Numbered from the stretch's first letter, positions 7,296-14,615 are shown. The stretch: 15,090 nucleotides of DNA from DATJSJ01 sp035504175 (GCA_035504175.1 DATJSJ010000178.1:1-15090), one strand, 5' to 3'. Notes: generated by a model from the letters alone, not told the origin. Numbers and translations are program-made.

Positions 7296-7973
7296 GTGCA
7301 TACACCGCTACCCCCGCTGGTCGCCCGCGCGGCTCTGCAGACGCTGAAGGAGTCCGACCCGGACCTGGCCGCGATCGAGCGGCAGGCCGGGCCGCTGCCC
7401 TGGCGTACCCGCCCGCGAGGCTTCCCCGGTCTGTTCGCGGCGATCACCGGGCAGCAGATCAGCAACCAGGCGGCGGCCGCGATCTGGGGCCGCGTGCGGG
7501 CTTTGCCCGGCGCGCTGGAGCCGGCCGGGCTGCTCGTGCTGCCGGAGGAGGCATTGCGCGGGGCCGGGCTGTCCCGTACCAAGGTTGCGCATGCGCGCAG
7601 CCTGGCCGCGGCCTTCGTCGAGGGACGCCTGGACGACGCCAGGCTGGCGGCGATGGATGACGAGGCAGCGGTGGCGCTGCTGATGACGGTGCGCGGGCTG
7701 GGGCGGTGGACGGCGGAGGTGTATCTGCTGTTCGCCCTGGAGCGTGCCGACGTGTTCCCGGCCGGTGATCTGGCCCTGGCCGCGGCGACCGCGCATCTGA
7801 AGCGCCTGCCGGCGCGGCCCGACCAGGCGGTGCTGCGCCGGCTGGCGGAGCGCTGGCGACCGCATCGCGCCCTGGCGGCCCGCCTGCTCTGGCACCATTG
7901 GCGGCACGTGACCGGCCGGCCGAGCATGGACGATGTCCCCGGGCCGCCGCTGCCGGCGCCGCCGCCGGACTGA
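7296..7973 (+). CDS. DNA-3-methyladenine glycosylase II (AlkA-type, HhH-GPD superfamily)
   Basis: Base-excision repair enzyme that removes alkylated purines such as 3-methyladenine from DNA, acting in the cytoplasm. The 225 residues match the short form that lacks the N-terminal domain of E. coli AlkA. Visible are FAAITGQQISNQAA (about 47-60), the helix-hairpin-helix around LLMTVRGLGRWTAEVYLLFAL (centred on about 128-148) and the catalytic aspartate D158 in VFPAGDLAL. The start is GTG at 7296; it has only a poor ribosome site (ACGGGGAT), and no ATG lies in frame near it. The C-terminal 20 residues are Pro-rich and unconserved in look. It is co-directional with the preceding exported protein gene and with the crotonase gene 24 bp downstream, so the three could share a transcript. 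Confidence 0.92.
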   Translation: MHTPLPPLVARAALQTLKESDPDLAAIERQAGPLPWRTRPRGFPGLFAAITGQQISNQAAAAIWGRVRALPGALEPAGLLVLPEEALRGAGLSRTKVAHARSLAAAFVEGRLDDARLAAMDDEAAVALLMTVRGLGRWTAEVYLLFALERADVFPAGDLALAAATAHLKRLPARPDQAVLRRLAERWRPHRALAARLLWHHWRHVTGRPSMDDVPGPPLPAPPPD

Positions 7974-7997
7974 CCACCCGGCTTCGCGAGGGAGGCG

Positions 7998-8780
7998 ATG
8001 CGGAATCCGAATCTGCCGGTGAGCCGGGACGGCGCGATCGCGACGGTGACGTTCGACCGCCCGGCGCGGCGCAACGCCTTCGACCTGTCAATGTGGCAGG
8101 GCCTGGCCGAGACCATGGATGCGCTCTCGGCGATCGGGGAGCTGCGTTGCGTCGTGCTGCGCGGCGCCGGGCGGGAGGCGTTCAGCGCCGGCGCCGATAT
8201 CGAGGCGTTCGCCGTCGAGCGCGCGGATCGCGCGGCGGAGGCGCGCTACGCCGCGGCCTTCCACGCCGGCATGCAGTCGATCCGCCGCTGTATCCATCCC
8301 GTGGTGGCGATGATCATGGGGCATTGCCTGGGCGGCGGGGCTGGGATCGCCACGATGTGCGACCTCAGGATCGGCGGCGAAGGCGTGCGCTTCGGCATCA
8401 CCGCTTCACGCATGGGACTTTATTACCCGCACGCGGAGATCGACCCGATCGTGCAGATCGCCGGCATTGGCGTGGCGGCGGAGCTGCTGATCGAGGGGCG
8501 GATCCTGTCAGGGCGCGAGGCGTACGAGAAGGGTCTGCTCGGCCGGGTCGTGCCGGACGAGGCGGTCGAGGCCGAGGCGATGGCGCTGGCGGCGCGGGTC
8601 GCCGCGGGGAGCCCGCTCGCGGCGCGCTTCCACAAGGCGGCGCTGCGCAGCTTGCGGGGCCCGCTGCCGGTCAGCGCCGCGGAGCAGGAGACGGCGCTGG
8701 ATTTCGTCGACACCGAGGATTTCCGCGCCGCGCGCGCCGCGTTCCTCGACCGCCGCCCGCCGGCATTCCGGGGGCGGTAG
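7998..8780 (+). CDS. Crotonase-superfamily (enoyl-CoA hydratase/isomerase-like) protein with both classical catalytic glutamates replaced
   Basis: Acyl-CoA-handling protein of 260 residues, standard length for the superfamily. The fold markers are present: ATVTFDRPARRNAFD (15-29), first oxyanion-hole segment AFSAGADI (61-68), second segment GHCLGGGAG (108-116) and CDLRI (121-125). In rat enoyl-CoA hydratase the two catalytic glutamates fall in GGGCE and, 20 residues later, FGQPE. Here those positions are G116 and A136 (FGITA). CoA-thioester binding and oxyanion stabilisation should remain, but simple hydration through two glutamates should not. Glu147 and Asp149 in PHAEIDP are possible substitutes. 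The ATG follows GAGGGAGGCG. The reaction is unknown; isomerase, decarboxylase or other crotonase chemistry is possible. The nearby genes do not name a pathway. Confidence 0.9.
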   Translation: MRNPNLPVSRDGAIATVTFDRPARRNAFDLSMWQGLAETMDALSAIGELRCVVLRGAGREAFSAGADIEAFAVERADRAAEARYAAAFHAGMQSIRRCIHPVVAMIMGHCLGGGAGIATMCDLRIGGEGVRFGITASRMGLYYPHAEIDPIVQIAGIGVAAELLIEGRILSGREAYEKGLLGRVVPDEAVEAEAMALAARVAAGSPLAARFHKAALRSLRGPLPVSAAEQETALDFVDTEDFRAARAAFLDRRPPAFRGR

Positions 8781-8792
8781 AGCCGCCTCCAG

Positions 8793-8808
8793 CCGGCGCC
8801 TGCGCCGG
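8793..8808 (+). terminator. Terminator-like hairpin after the crotonase gene
   Basis: CCGGCGC-CT-GCGCCGG forms a 7-bp perfect stem starting 13 bp after the crotonase stop codon. No T-run follows, so it is at best a GC-rich, non-canonical terminator. Confidence 0.35.
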
Positions 8809-9101
8809 GGCCAGCAATTCGCGCGGTCAGGTCCCGCAGGCACATTCACCCAAGCTGCGTCTCCCGGTGGCCGGAATCCGCCCTGGCAACCACCGCGCGG
8901 CGCGAAGGGTCGTTGCCGTGGCGTGATGCGTCGCCGCGACCGTTGCGGGGACGATTAAGGCGCGTGAAACCCCGACCCCCGATCCTGCAGCAGCGGGTGC
9001 GTCCGGCATCCCGCCCCTGCCGTCACGGCACCGATCGGCGCTAGTTTCGCGCCGGCGCGGCTTGCCGGGCCGACGGCCGGGCATGGCGCTTGGTCAGGTG
9101 A

Positions 9102-9125
9102 CCGGCCGATCGGAAGATCGGCCGG
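9102..9125 (+). promoter_or_regulatory. Perfect 10-bp hairpin overlapping the ribosome binding site of the chemoreceptor gene
   Basis: Arms CCGGCCGATC (9102-9111) and GATCGGCCGG (9116-9125) enclose a GGAA tetraloop of the stable GNRA class. The last two paired G bases (9124-9125) are the first bases of the Shine-Dalgarno sequence GGAGG (9124-9128) of the gene starting at 9140. In mRNA the hairpin would partly occlude the ribosome site. As DNA it could equally be an operator dyad. Confidence 0.5.
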
Positions 9126-9139
9126 AGGATTGGGGTGGG

Positions 9140-11134
9140 ATGTTGAACGTCAGGGTGGCAACCAAGATCTATGCCGGTTTCGGCCTCGTATTGACGCTGC
9201 TGGTCGCGGTGTCGCTCAGCGCGTGGTTCGGCCTCGGCGGCGTCGCGGTCACGGTCGACCAGTTGGGCAAGCTCGCGAGCCGCACCACGGCGGTGGGCGC
9301 AGTGCAGGAATCGGTGCTGCTGCTGCGGCAGAAGGCGCGCGACTTCGTGGTCGGCGCGCCCAGCGCGGTCAAGGACGAGCCGGGCGTCTATCGCACCGGC
9401 ATGGACCGCATCGAGCACGCGACGCGGCTGTTCGATGCGCAGCGGGCCGATCTGCTGCGCGGCGTGGGCAAGACGTTCACCGCCTATCACGCGGATTTCG
9501 ATGGCTTCGTCAAACTCGACGGCGAGCGACAGCGCCTGGTCCACGAGGAATTGCGCCCCGCGGCGGCGAAGGCCGAGGCGGCGCTGGCGCTCGCGGCGGA
9601 TCGGGCGCGGGATGCCGGCCAGTTCGCACTCGCCGATCGCGCCCGCCTGGCCGAGCGCGACCTGCTGCGCGCGGAAACCAAGGTCGAGAATTTCGTCGCG
9701 CGGCGCTACCTCCCGGCCGGGATCGCGGCGCCGGCCGAAGCGGCGCGCGGCGCGATCGATACCGCGGGCAAGGCGGCGGACGCGCTCGCAACCGCGGCCG
9801 GGCGCGATGCCGCGGCTTCGGTCGTCCACTACGCCGCAGCGTTCGATCGCATCGTTGCGGTCATGACCGAGCGCGACGCCAAGATCCATGAGGCGCTGTA
9901 CGGCTCGCTCGGCCCGGCCATGCAGCGAGTGATCATCCGGTTCAACGCGGAGCTGCAATCGGCGCAGGCTCGGCAGGGCGGAGCGGCACGCGACCTGATC
10001 GCCCGCACCAAGCTCGTCACGGCCATCGCGGTCGGCGTTGCCCTGTTGATCGGCATCGCCGCATCGCTGATCCTGGCTCGCATGGTCGCGCGCGGGCTCG
10101 GGCAGTTGAGCGGGGTGATGGCGCGCCTGGCGAAGGGGGAACTCGCGGTCGAGGTGCCGCTGGTGCGCAACGGCGACGAGCTCGGCAGGATGGCGCGTGC
10201 GGTCGAGGTGTTCAAGACCGGGATGGTCGAGGCCGAGCGACTGCGCAACACGCAGCAGGAGGCGGAGCGGCGCGCCGAGGCGGAGAAGGCCGCGGCGCTG
10301 CGCACGATGGCCGATGATTTCGAGGGCTCCGTCAGCGGCGTGGTCGCGGCGGTGTCGACGGCCTCGGGCGAGATGCAGAACTCCGCGGCGCGGCTGTCGG
10401 CGACGGCCGAGGAAGCCCGTCGCCGCTCCGGCGCGATGGCCGAAGCCTCCGAACGGGCCTCGAGCAACGTGCAGACCGTCGCCGCCGCGGCCGAGGAGCT
10501 GGCGTCCTCGATCCGCGAGATCACCCGCCAGGTCGGCGAATCGGCGCACGTCACCCGGCAGGCGGTCGCCGAGACCGACCGCACCAACGGTCACATCCAG
10601 GGACTTGCGACGGCGGCGCAGCGCATCGGCGACGTGGTCAAGCTGATCAGCGACATTACCAGCCAGACCAATCTCCTGGCGCTGAACGCGACGATCGAGG
10701 CGGCCCGCGCCGGCGAGGCGGGCCGCGGCTTCGCGGTCGTGGCCTCGGAGGTCAAGGCGCTCGCCGGGCAGACGGCGCGGGCGACCGAGGAGATCGCCGC
10801 CAAGATCGCCGAGATGCAGGGCGCGACGGCGACTTCGGTGGAGTCGGTGCAGCTCATAGCGACCACCATCAGCCGGGTCGACGAGATCGCCACCACGATC
10901 GCGGCGGCGGTGGAGCAGCAGGCGGTCGCCACCCAGGAGATCGCCCGCAACGTGCAGGAAGCATCGAGCGGCACCACGGACGTGTCGCGGAACATCGCCG
11001 CCGTCACCAGGGCGGCCGACGAGACCGGCGGCGCCTCGACGCAGGCGCTGGAGGCGGCAGACCGGCTGATGGCGCAATCCGACGCGCTGCGGCTGCAGAT
11101 CGACAAGTTCGTCGGCCGCATCCGGGCCGCATGA
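9140..11134 (+). CDS. Methyl-accepting chemotaxis protein (transmembrane chemoreceptor)
   Basis: Membrane chemoreceptor of 664 residues that signals through CheW and CheA. TM1 lies at about 11-31. A large helical periplasmic region of roughly 255 residues follows (about 36-290). It is all-alpha with two long helical blocks, resembling the HBM (helical bimodular) sensor type, though I can only suggest that. TM2 is at about 292-314, with HAMP at about 315-368 (RLAKGELAVEVPLVRNGDELG). The cytoplasmic coiled-coil signalling domain occupies about 410-664. Its highly conserved hairpin tip begins near residue 505 (DITSQTNLLALNATIEAARA, then GEAGRGFAVVASEVKALA). No C-terminal pentapeptide for CheR/CheB docking is present. 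I chose the ATG at 9140 because it starts right at an MCP-like N-terminus (MLNVRVATKIYAGF) and follows GGAGG by 11 bases. No che genes are adjacent in this window. Confidence 0.96.
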   Translation: MLNVRVATKIYAGFGLVLTLLVAVSLSAWFGLGGVAVTVDQLGKLASRTTAVGAVQESVLLLRQKARDFVVGAPSAVKDEPGVYRTGMDRIEHATRLFDAQRADLLRGVGKTFTAYHADFDGFVKLDGERQRLVHEELRPAAAKAEAALALAADRARDAGQFALADRARLAERDLLRAETKVENFVARRYLPAGIAAPAEAARGAIDTAGKAADALATAAGRDAAASVVHYAAAFDRIVAVMTERDAKIHEALYGSLGPAMQRVIIRFNAELQSAQARQGGAARDLIARTKLVTAIAVGVALLIGIAASLILARMVARGLGQLSGVMARLAKGELAVEVPLVRNGDELGRMARAVEVFKTGMVEAERLRNTQQEAERRAEAEKAAALRTMADDFEGSVSGVVAAVSTASGEMQNSAARLSATAEEARRRSGAMAEASERASSNVQTVAAAAEELASSIREITRQVGESAHVTRQAVAETDRTNGHIQGLATAAQRIGDVVKLISDITSQTNLLALNATIEAARAGEAGRGFAVVASEVKALAGQTARATEEIAAKIAEMQGATATSVESVQLIATTISRVDEIATTIAAAVEQQAVATQEIARNVQEASSGTTDVSRNIAAVTRAADETGGASTQALEAADRLMAQSDALRLQIDKFVGRIRAA

Positions 11135-11371
11135 CCGCGAACCCGCCGCCGGCGGCCGTGAGGCGGCGCCGCGTCCGCCCGGCGCGACCGGCGCCCGACC
11201 GCTCGCCTTCGCACCCGGTGACCGGTGGCCCCGGCGGATCCAGGACGGCCCGGGCGCCGCGGCGGCTGCCGTCGGGACGCCGGACGGTTTCGCGGCCGCT
11301 GCATACGATTCCTTCACCGACCAGGCGGCATCCTGGGGATTAAAGCGATCCTCAACCCAGCCGGATGAGTC
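11135..11371. other. 237-bp intergenic region after the chemoreceptor gene
   Basis: It contains two perfect GC palindromes close to the chemoreceptor stop: GCCGCCGGCGGC (11145-11156) and GCGGCGCCGC (11163-11172). They could form a terminator without a T-run. A 70-codon frame starting with ATGA on the stop is Arg/Pro-rich and looks non-coding. Near its right end, TAAAGCGA-N11-GCCGGATG (11341-11367) resembles a sigma-28 promoter just before the next gene. Confidence 0.4.
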
Positions 11372-12511
11372 ATGAACGCCTCCCTGTCGTCGCTGACGCA
11401 GGCCTACCGCCCGACCACCGTCCTCGACCGGGGTGTGGCCGTGCCGTTCACGACGCCGGTGCTGAGCGGCACGCGGGCGCGTGTGGCGTCCCGGGGCGGC
11501 ATCGAGTTCATCGTGCCGAACCCCTCCGGCGCACGGGGCCATTACATCCTGCCGTGGAGCGGCGTGCGCGAGCTCTGTCGCCCGACGCTGCACGACGTGC
11601 GGCTGAACGGCCGGCTGGCGACCTTGCGCGCGCTGACGCCGCTGATCGTCCGCGAGACCGCACGCGCCGTTGCCGCGGAGGGCCTGGCCGGCCGACACGC
11701 CAAGGCCGCGGCGCTTGCCGTGCCGGAGATGCAGCAGCGCGACGTGCTGATCACCAATTTCGCGCTGCTGCTGGCCCTGATCGCGCAGGTGGAACTGCCC
11801 GGCGAGTCCGCGGTCGCGCCCGATCGGGAGCGCGGCCACGGACTGGAGGCGCGCGCCCGGCGGGCGATCGCACGCATCGCCCCGCGCCTCGGCCTGCCGC
11901 CCGAGGAACTGGCGGCGCAGCTCGAGGCGCTGGCGGCCCGGTTCGCCGTGATCGGGATCGGCTCCAGCGCCGATGTGGCGCGACTGCCGCGGCTGCTGTC
12001 CTGCCTGCGGAAGCTGAACGCCGAGTTGCAGGACTGGCAGCACTCGGATGACAGCGACGTCGCCGCCGCCGCGCAGGTGCTCGCCGCGACGGCCGAGCTG
12101 ACGCTGACCTGCGCGGAACGGACGATCGCGGAGACGCGCGGCCTGGTCGCCAACCTGCCGCAGCTTCTCGCCGGCTGGATCGCGCATCCCGAGGCGGTCG
12201 CCGAGCAGACCGGCCGGCCGGAGTGGCTGCTCGACGGCTGGGAACGGATCTGCCTGATCTGGCAGGACGCCGAGGGTCCGCGCGCGAAGCGGGGGGCGCT
12301 CGCGGAGATCGCGACCTTGCTGCCGATGGTGCCGCGGGAGGCGATCGAGTGGGGGCATCTCGGCGCCGGTTTCGATCCCGGCCGGGCCCTGCGGCCGATC
12401 GTCTCGCTCAGCCGCGACCCGCGCACCGGTCTCTCGGTGGTCGAAGAGATCGCCCGCAACGAGCGTCTGCGTGCTCTCGAAATCGGCGAAGGGAGAGTGC
12501 GGGTGCCATGA
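11372..12511 (+). CDS. Unrecognised protein, first gene of a translationally coupled pair
   Basis: I do not recognise this 379-residue protein. It has no signal peptide or transmembrane segment, so it is probably cytoplasmic. Residues about 20-65 look beta-rich (RARVASRGGIEFIVPNP), followed by a distinctive segment GHYILPWSGVRELCRPTLHD (56-75). The rest is mostly helical: 82-145, 157-195, 203-265 and 285-325, with a striking block PEWLLDGWERICLIWQDAEG (283-302). The C-terminus RDPRTGLSVVEEIARNERLR (348-367) is also distinctive. Codon bias and amino-acid texture are those of a real gene. The ATG at 11372 has a weak upstream site (GGATGAG). Its stop overlaps the next ATG (ATGA at 12508-12511). 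It follows the chemoreceptor on the same strand after 237 bp. A chemotaxis or motility link is possible but rests only on position. Confidence 0.8.
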   Translation: MNASLSSLTQAYRPTTVLDRGVAVPFTTPVLSGTRARVASRGGIEFIVPNPSGARGHYILPWSGVRELCRPTLHDVRLNGRLATLRALTPLIVRETARAVAAEGLAGRHAKAAALAVPEMQQRDVLITNFALLLALIAQVELPGESAVAPDRERGHGLEARARRAIARIAPRLGLPPEELAAQLEALAARFAVIGIGSSADVARLPRLLSCLRKLNAELQDWQHSDDSDVAAAAQVLAATAELTLTCAERTIAETRGLVANLPQLLAGWIAHPEAVAEQTGRPEWLLDGWERICLIWQDAEGPRAKRGALAEIATLLPMVPREAIEWGHLGAGFDPGRALRPIVSLSRDPRTGLSVVEEIARNERLRALEIGEGRVRVP

Positions 12512-13731
12512 CCCAGCCGATCGATCGCGGCGGCCTGCGCGAACTCAAGCGCATCCTGCTGGGCGCCGGCAACGAACAGATCAAGCGCGTCGTCGCGATG
12601 GTCGACGCCCTGCCGGAGCGCGGCATCGCCGACGAGCTGATCGCGCCGCTACGGCCACGGCTGGCGCAGCTGCGGCTGCGCCGCCCGCCCAACTTCACCC
12701 GGCTGCTGTTCACCCCGCTCGACCCGGTGATCGTGCCGCCGACGCAGTGGCGGCGCGGGCTGGCGCTGGTGCCGCGCCCGGCGCTGGCACCGCTCGCGGA
12801 GATCGTGCGCAACGGGCTCGCCGGGCTCGCGGCGGAGATCGACGCGACGATCGCCGCCGCGGCAAAGGAGCCGGATCCGGTGGGCCGGTTCGGCCCGACC
12901 CTGTGGCCGGAAGCCGCCTGGGCGCTGCAGCAGGCGGCCAGGCCGTCCTGCTGGAAGGAACGGTCGGGCGTGCCCGACGAGGCGTTTCAGCCGATCGTGG
13001 CCGGCGTCGCCGCGGTGCTCGCTCAGGCGGATACGATGCTCGGCCTGGAGCAGCGCGGGCTGGCGGAGGCCGACGGCAAGCAGCTCGCGGAAATGCTGCA
13101 GGCCGTGGCGCCGCAGGGCACCGGGGCGCTGTCGCTGCTGATCGCCGTCCTGCTGGCGCGACTGTCGCGGCCAGACCTGGTGATCGCGGCCGCCGCCGAC
13201 GTCACCGCTGACGGGCCTGGCCGCCAGGCGTACGACCTGGCGCTGGATCAGACCCTGGAAAGCCTGGAGGGAAGCGTCGCCGCGGGTCCGCTGGCGCAGG
13301 CCGATCTCGGCCCGGCCGCGCTGGAAGCGGCGCGGCTGGCGATGATGCTGTCGGCGCTGGATGCGGGGCAACTTCGCCCGGCGCAGCGCCGCCAGCTCGG
13401 GCAGATCCGGCGTCAGGCGGCAGAGGCCTGCCAGAGCCGGTATCAGGCCGGGCTCGAGGCCGGCTTGCTGCAGAAAATGCGGACGCGGACCGCGCCGGCC
13501 GGCGATGAGGAGATGACGGCGCTGGAAGGGCATGCCCGCGACCTGCGGGCGCTGGAACTCGCGGGCCGGCTGCTCGGCGGAGAGGGTTTCGACCCGGTGA
13601 TGCGAGGCGCCGCGGGACGGCTCGCCGGGGCGGGGCGGCAGGCAACCGGGCTGACCTCGGTCGACCGGGCGCGGGTGACCGAAATCCTGCTGGGGTCGGA
13701 GCAGGCGCAGGGCGTGCTCGACGGCGGCTGA
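12508..13731 (+). CDS. Unrecognised helical protein, second gene of the coupled pair
   Basis: I do not recognise this 407-residue protein. No signal peptide or membrane helix is evident. It is Ala/Leu/Arg-rich and almost entirely helical by eye. It has one notable non-helical segment near the N-terminus, PPNFTRLLFTPLDPVIVPP (60-78), followed by W81, which reads like a conserved functional motif. Long amphipathic helices occupy most of 90-400, including LAEADGKQLAEMLQAVAPQG (about 200) and the Ala-rich C-terminal third. The ATG at 12508 overlaps the stop of the preceding gene as ATGA. The frame is open further upstream inside that gene, but the overlap start is the natural one. Tight coupling suggests the two products act together, perhaps as a complex. 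It ends at a dense palindrome array before the convergent acetyltransferase gene. Confidence 0.8.
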   Translation: MTQPIDRGGLRELKRILLGAGNEQIKRVVAMVDALPERGIADELIAPLRPRLAQLRLRRPPNFTRLLFTPLDPVIVPPTQWRRGLALVPRPALAPLAEIVRNGLAGLAAEIDATIAAAAKEPDPVGRFGPTLWPEAAWALQQAARPSCWKERSGVPDEAFQPIVAGVAAVLAQADTMLGLEQRGLAEADGKQLAEMLQAVAPQGTGALSLLIAVLLARLSRPDLVIAAAADVTADGPGRQAYDLALDQTLESLEGSVAAGPLAQADLGPAALEAARLAMMLSALDAGQLRPAQRRQLGQIRRQAAEACQSRYQAGLEAGLLQKMRTRTAPAGDEEMTALEGHARDLRALELAGRLLGGEGFDPVMRGAAGRLAGAGRQATGLTSVDRARVTEILLGSEQAQGVLDGG

Positions 13732-13740
13732 GCCGCGAAC

Positions 13741-13765
13741 CGGCGCCGGCGCCGCGGCGCCGCGG
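13741..13765. terminator. Overlapping perfect palindromes between convergent genes, candidate bidirectional terminator
   Basis: Two 14-bp perfect palindromes overlap: CGGCGCCGGCGCCG (13741-13754) and CCGCGGCGCCGCGG (13752-13765). They sit in the 48-bp gap between the stop of the coupled pair and the stop of the convergent acetyltransferase gene. There is no T-run. The terminator role is inferred from position. Confidence 0.4.
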
Positions 13766-13779
13766 CAGAGCGGCGACGC

Positions 13780-14502
13780 TCAGCCGGCGTCGTCGCGGGA
13801 GCAGACCGACGAGCTGCCCGGCCGCTTCGCGTTGCGGATCTCCGCGAGGCCGCGGCGGGTGGTGCCGTCGGGCGCGGCATTGGCATCGTCCAGCCAGTCG
13901 AGGAGGGCGTCGCGGCAGCGCGGCCACTCATCCTCCAGAATCGAGTAGTAGGCCGTGTCGCGCCGGCGCCCCTTGACCACCATGTGGGCGCGCAGGATGC
14001 CCTCGAAGCGGAAGCCCAGTCGCTCGGCGGCCCGGCGCGACGGCGCGTTCAGCGAGTCGCATTTCCACTGCAGCCGGCGGTAGCCGAGATCGTCCGCGGC
14101 GAGGCGCAGCAGCAGGAACATCGCCTCGGTCGAAGCCCGGGTGCGCTGCATGCAGGGCGCGAACCAGATGTGGCCGAGTTCGACCGTCGCGTGCTTCGGC
14201 TGGATATCGAGCAGCGTCAGCCAGCCGGACGCGACCCCGGTCGCGACCGGCCGCACCGCCCAGGCCAGCGGGTCATGCGTGCTGGCCATGTCGCCGACGA
14301 AGCGTGCCATCGCCTCGGCCGACGGGAACGGGCCGTAGCCGAGATAGGTCCAGCTCGCCTCGGCATCCTGCGCCGCCCGCCACAGTTCCGGCACGTGGCG
14401 CGGATGCAGCGGCTCGAGCACGGCGTGGCGGCCGGCGATGCGCACGCGCGCCGGCAGGCTGCGGGGTGTGACATCCACCTCTGGGCCGACCGGCAGCGAC
14501 AT
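13780..14502 (-). CDS. GNAT-family N-acetyltransferase (RimJ/RimL-like)
   Basis: Acetyl-CoA-dependent N-acetyltransferase of 240 residues; substrate unknown. The GNAT core spans about 20-195. The N-terminal part AVLEPLHPRHVPELW (27-41) matches the RimJ/RimL-like subgroup. The central strand WLTLLDIQPKHATVELGHIWF (94-114) and helix start MQRTRASTEAMFLLLRLA (118-135) form the acetyl-CoA motif. The subgroup hallmark CDSLNAPSRRAAERLGFRFEG spans 148-168. The acetyl-CoA loop Q119-R-T-R-A-S lacks the usual glycines, which occurs in this subgroup. The last 38 residues or so are low-complexity and lie outside the fold. The ATG at 14502 has a strong AGGAGATCCC site. It is divergent from the CHRD gene and convergent with the coupled pair. 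Confidence 0.92.
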   Translation of the reverse strand: MSLPVGPEVDVTPRSLPARVRIAGRHAVLEPLHPRHVPELWRAAQDAEASWTYLGYGPFPSAEAMARFVGDMASTHDPLAWAVRPVATGVASGWLTLLDIQPKHATVELGHIWFAPCMQRTRASTEAMFLLLRLAADDLGYRRLQWKCDSLNAPSRRAAERLGFRFEGILRAHMVVKGRRRDTAYYSILEDEWPRCRDALLDWLDDANAAPDGTTRRGLAEIRNAKRPGSSSVCSRDDAG

Positions 14503-14615
14503 GGGATCTCCTCATCGGCGCGTCGGCGACCACATTCCGCGCCGGGCGTTCCGGCCGCGCGGGAATGCCCGCACCACGCGTCTCCCAGCCAACCCCAGCC
14601 ACCTGGAGAGGTCAA
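14503..14615. promoter_or_regulatory. Divergent promoter region with a 10-bp inverted repeat
   Basis: The gap separates the acetyltransferase gene (minus strand) from the CHRD gene (plus strand). Arms CGGGCGTTCC (14543-14552) and GGAATGCCCG (14562-14571) pair with one G-T wobble around a 9-base loop. The site is a candidate operator or leader hairpin. No clear -35/-10 was found. Confidence 0.4.

Larger units (their letters stand above)
8781..9139. other. 359-bp non-coding stretch between the crotonase and chemoreceptor genes
   Basis: No open frame here looks like a protein. It starts with a terminator-like hairpin (8793-8808) and contains short palindromes: TGCCGT-C-ACGGCA (9018-9030) and CGCGCCGGCGCG (9048-9059). 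It ends with the perfect hairpin at 9102-9125. An ATG at 9062 opens the chemoreceptor frame early, but it would add 26 residues unlike an MCP N-terminus. A chemoreceptor promoter is presumably here, but I could not place a -35/-10 or sigma-28 element with confidence. Confidence 0.6.

Noticed and set aside
8941..8985. TTAAGG followed by CCCCGAT, considered as a sigma-28 promoter for the chemoreceptor
   Set aside because: At the required spacing from TAA(A/G) there is no GCCGAT-like element, so the match does not hold up.
9062..9139. Earlier ATG for the chemoreceptor, adding 26 residues
   Set aside because: The extra residues do not resemble an MCP N-terminus, they would translate through the perfect hairpin at 9102-9125, and a GGAGG site serves the ATG at 9140.
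11131..11343. 70-codon frame starting as ATGA on the chemoreceptor stop
   Set aside because: The overlap looks tempting, but the translation is Arg/Pro-rich low complexity, there is no ribosome site of note, and it runs through GC palindromes.
9041..12358. Open frame of about 1,105 codons on the minus strand opposite the chemoreceptor and the first unknown gene
   Set aside because: It spans two sense genes and the gap between them, its translation is Arg/Gly/Ala/His-rich without any domain, and such mirror frames arise from GC-rich third positions on the sense strand.
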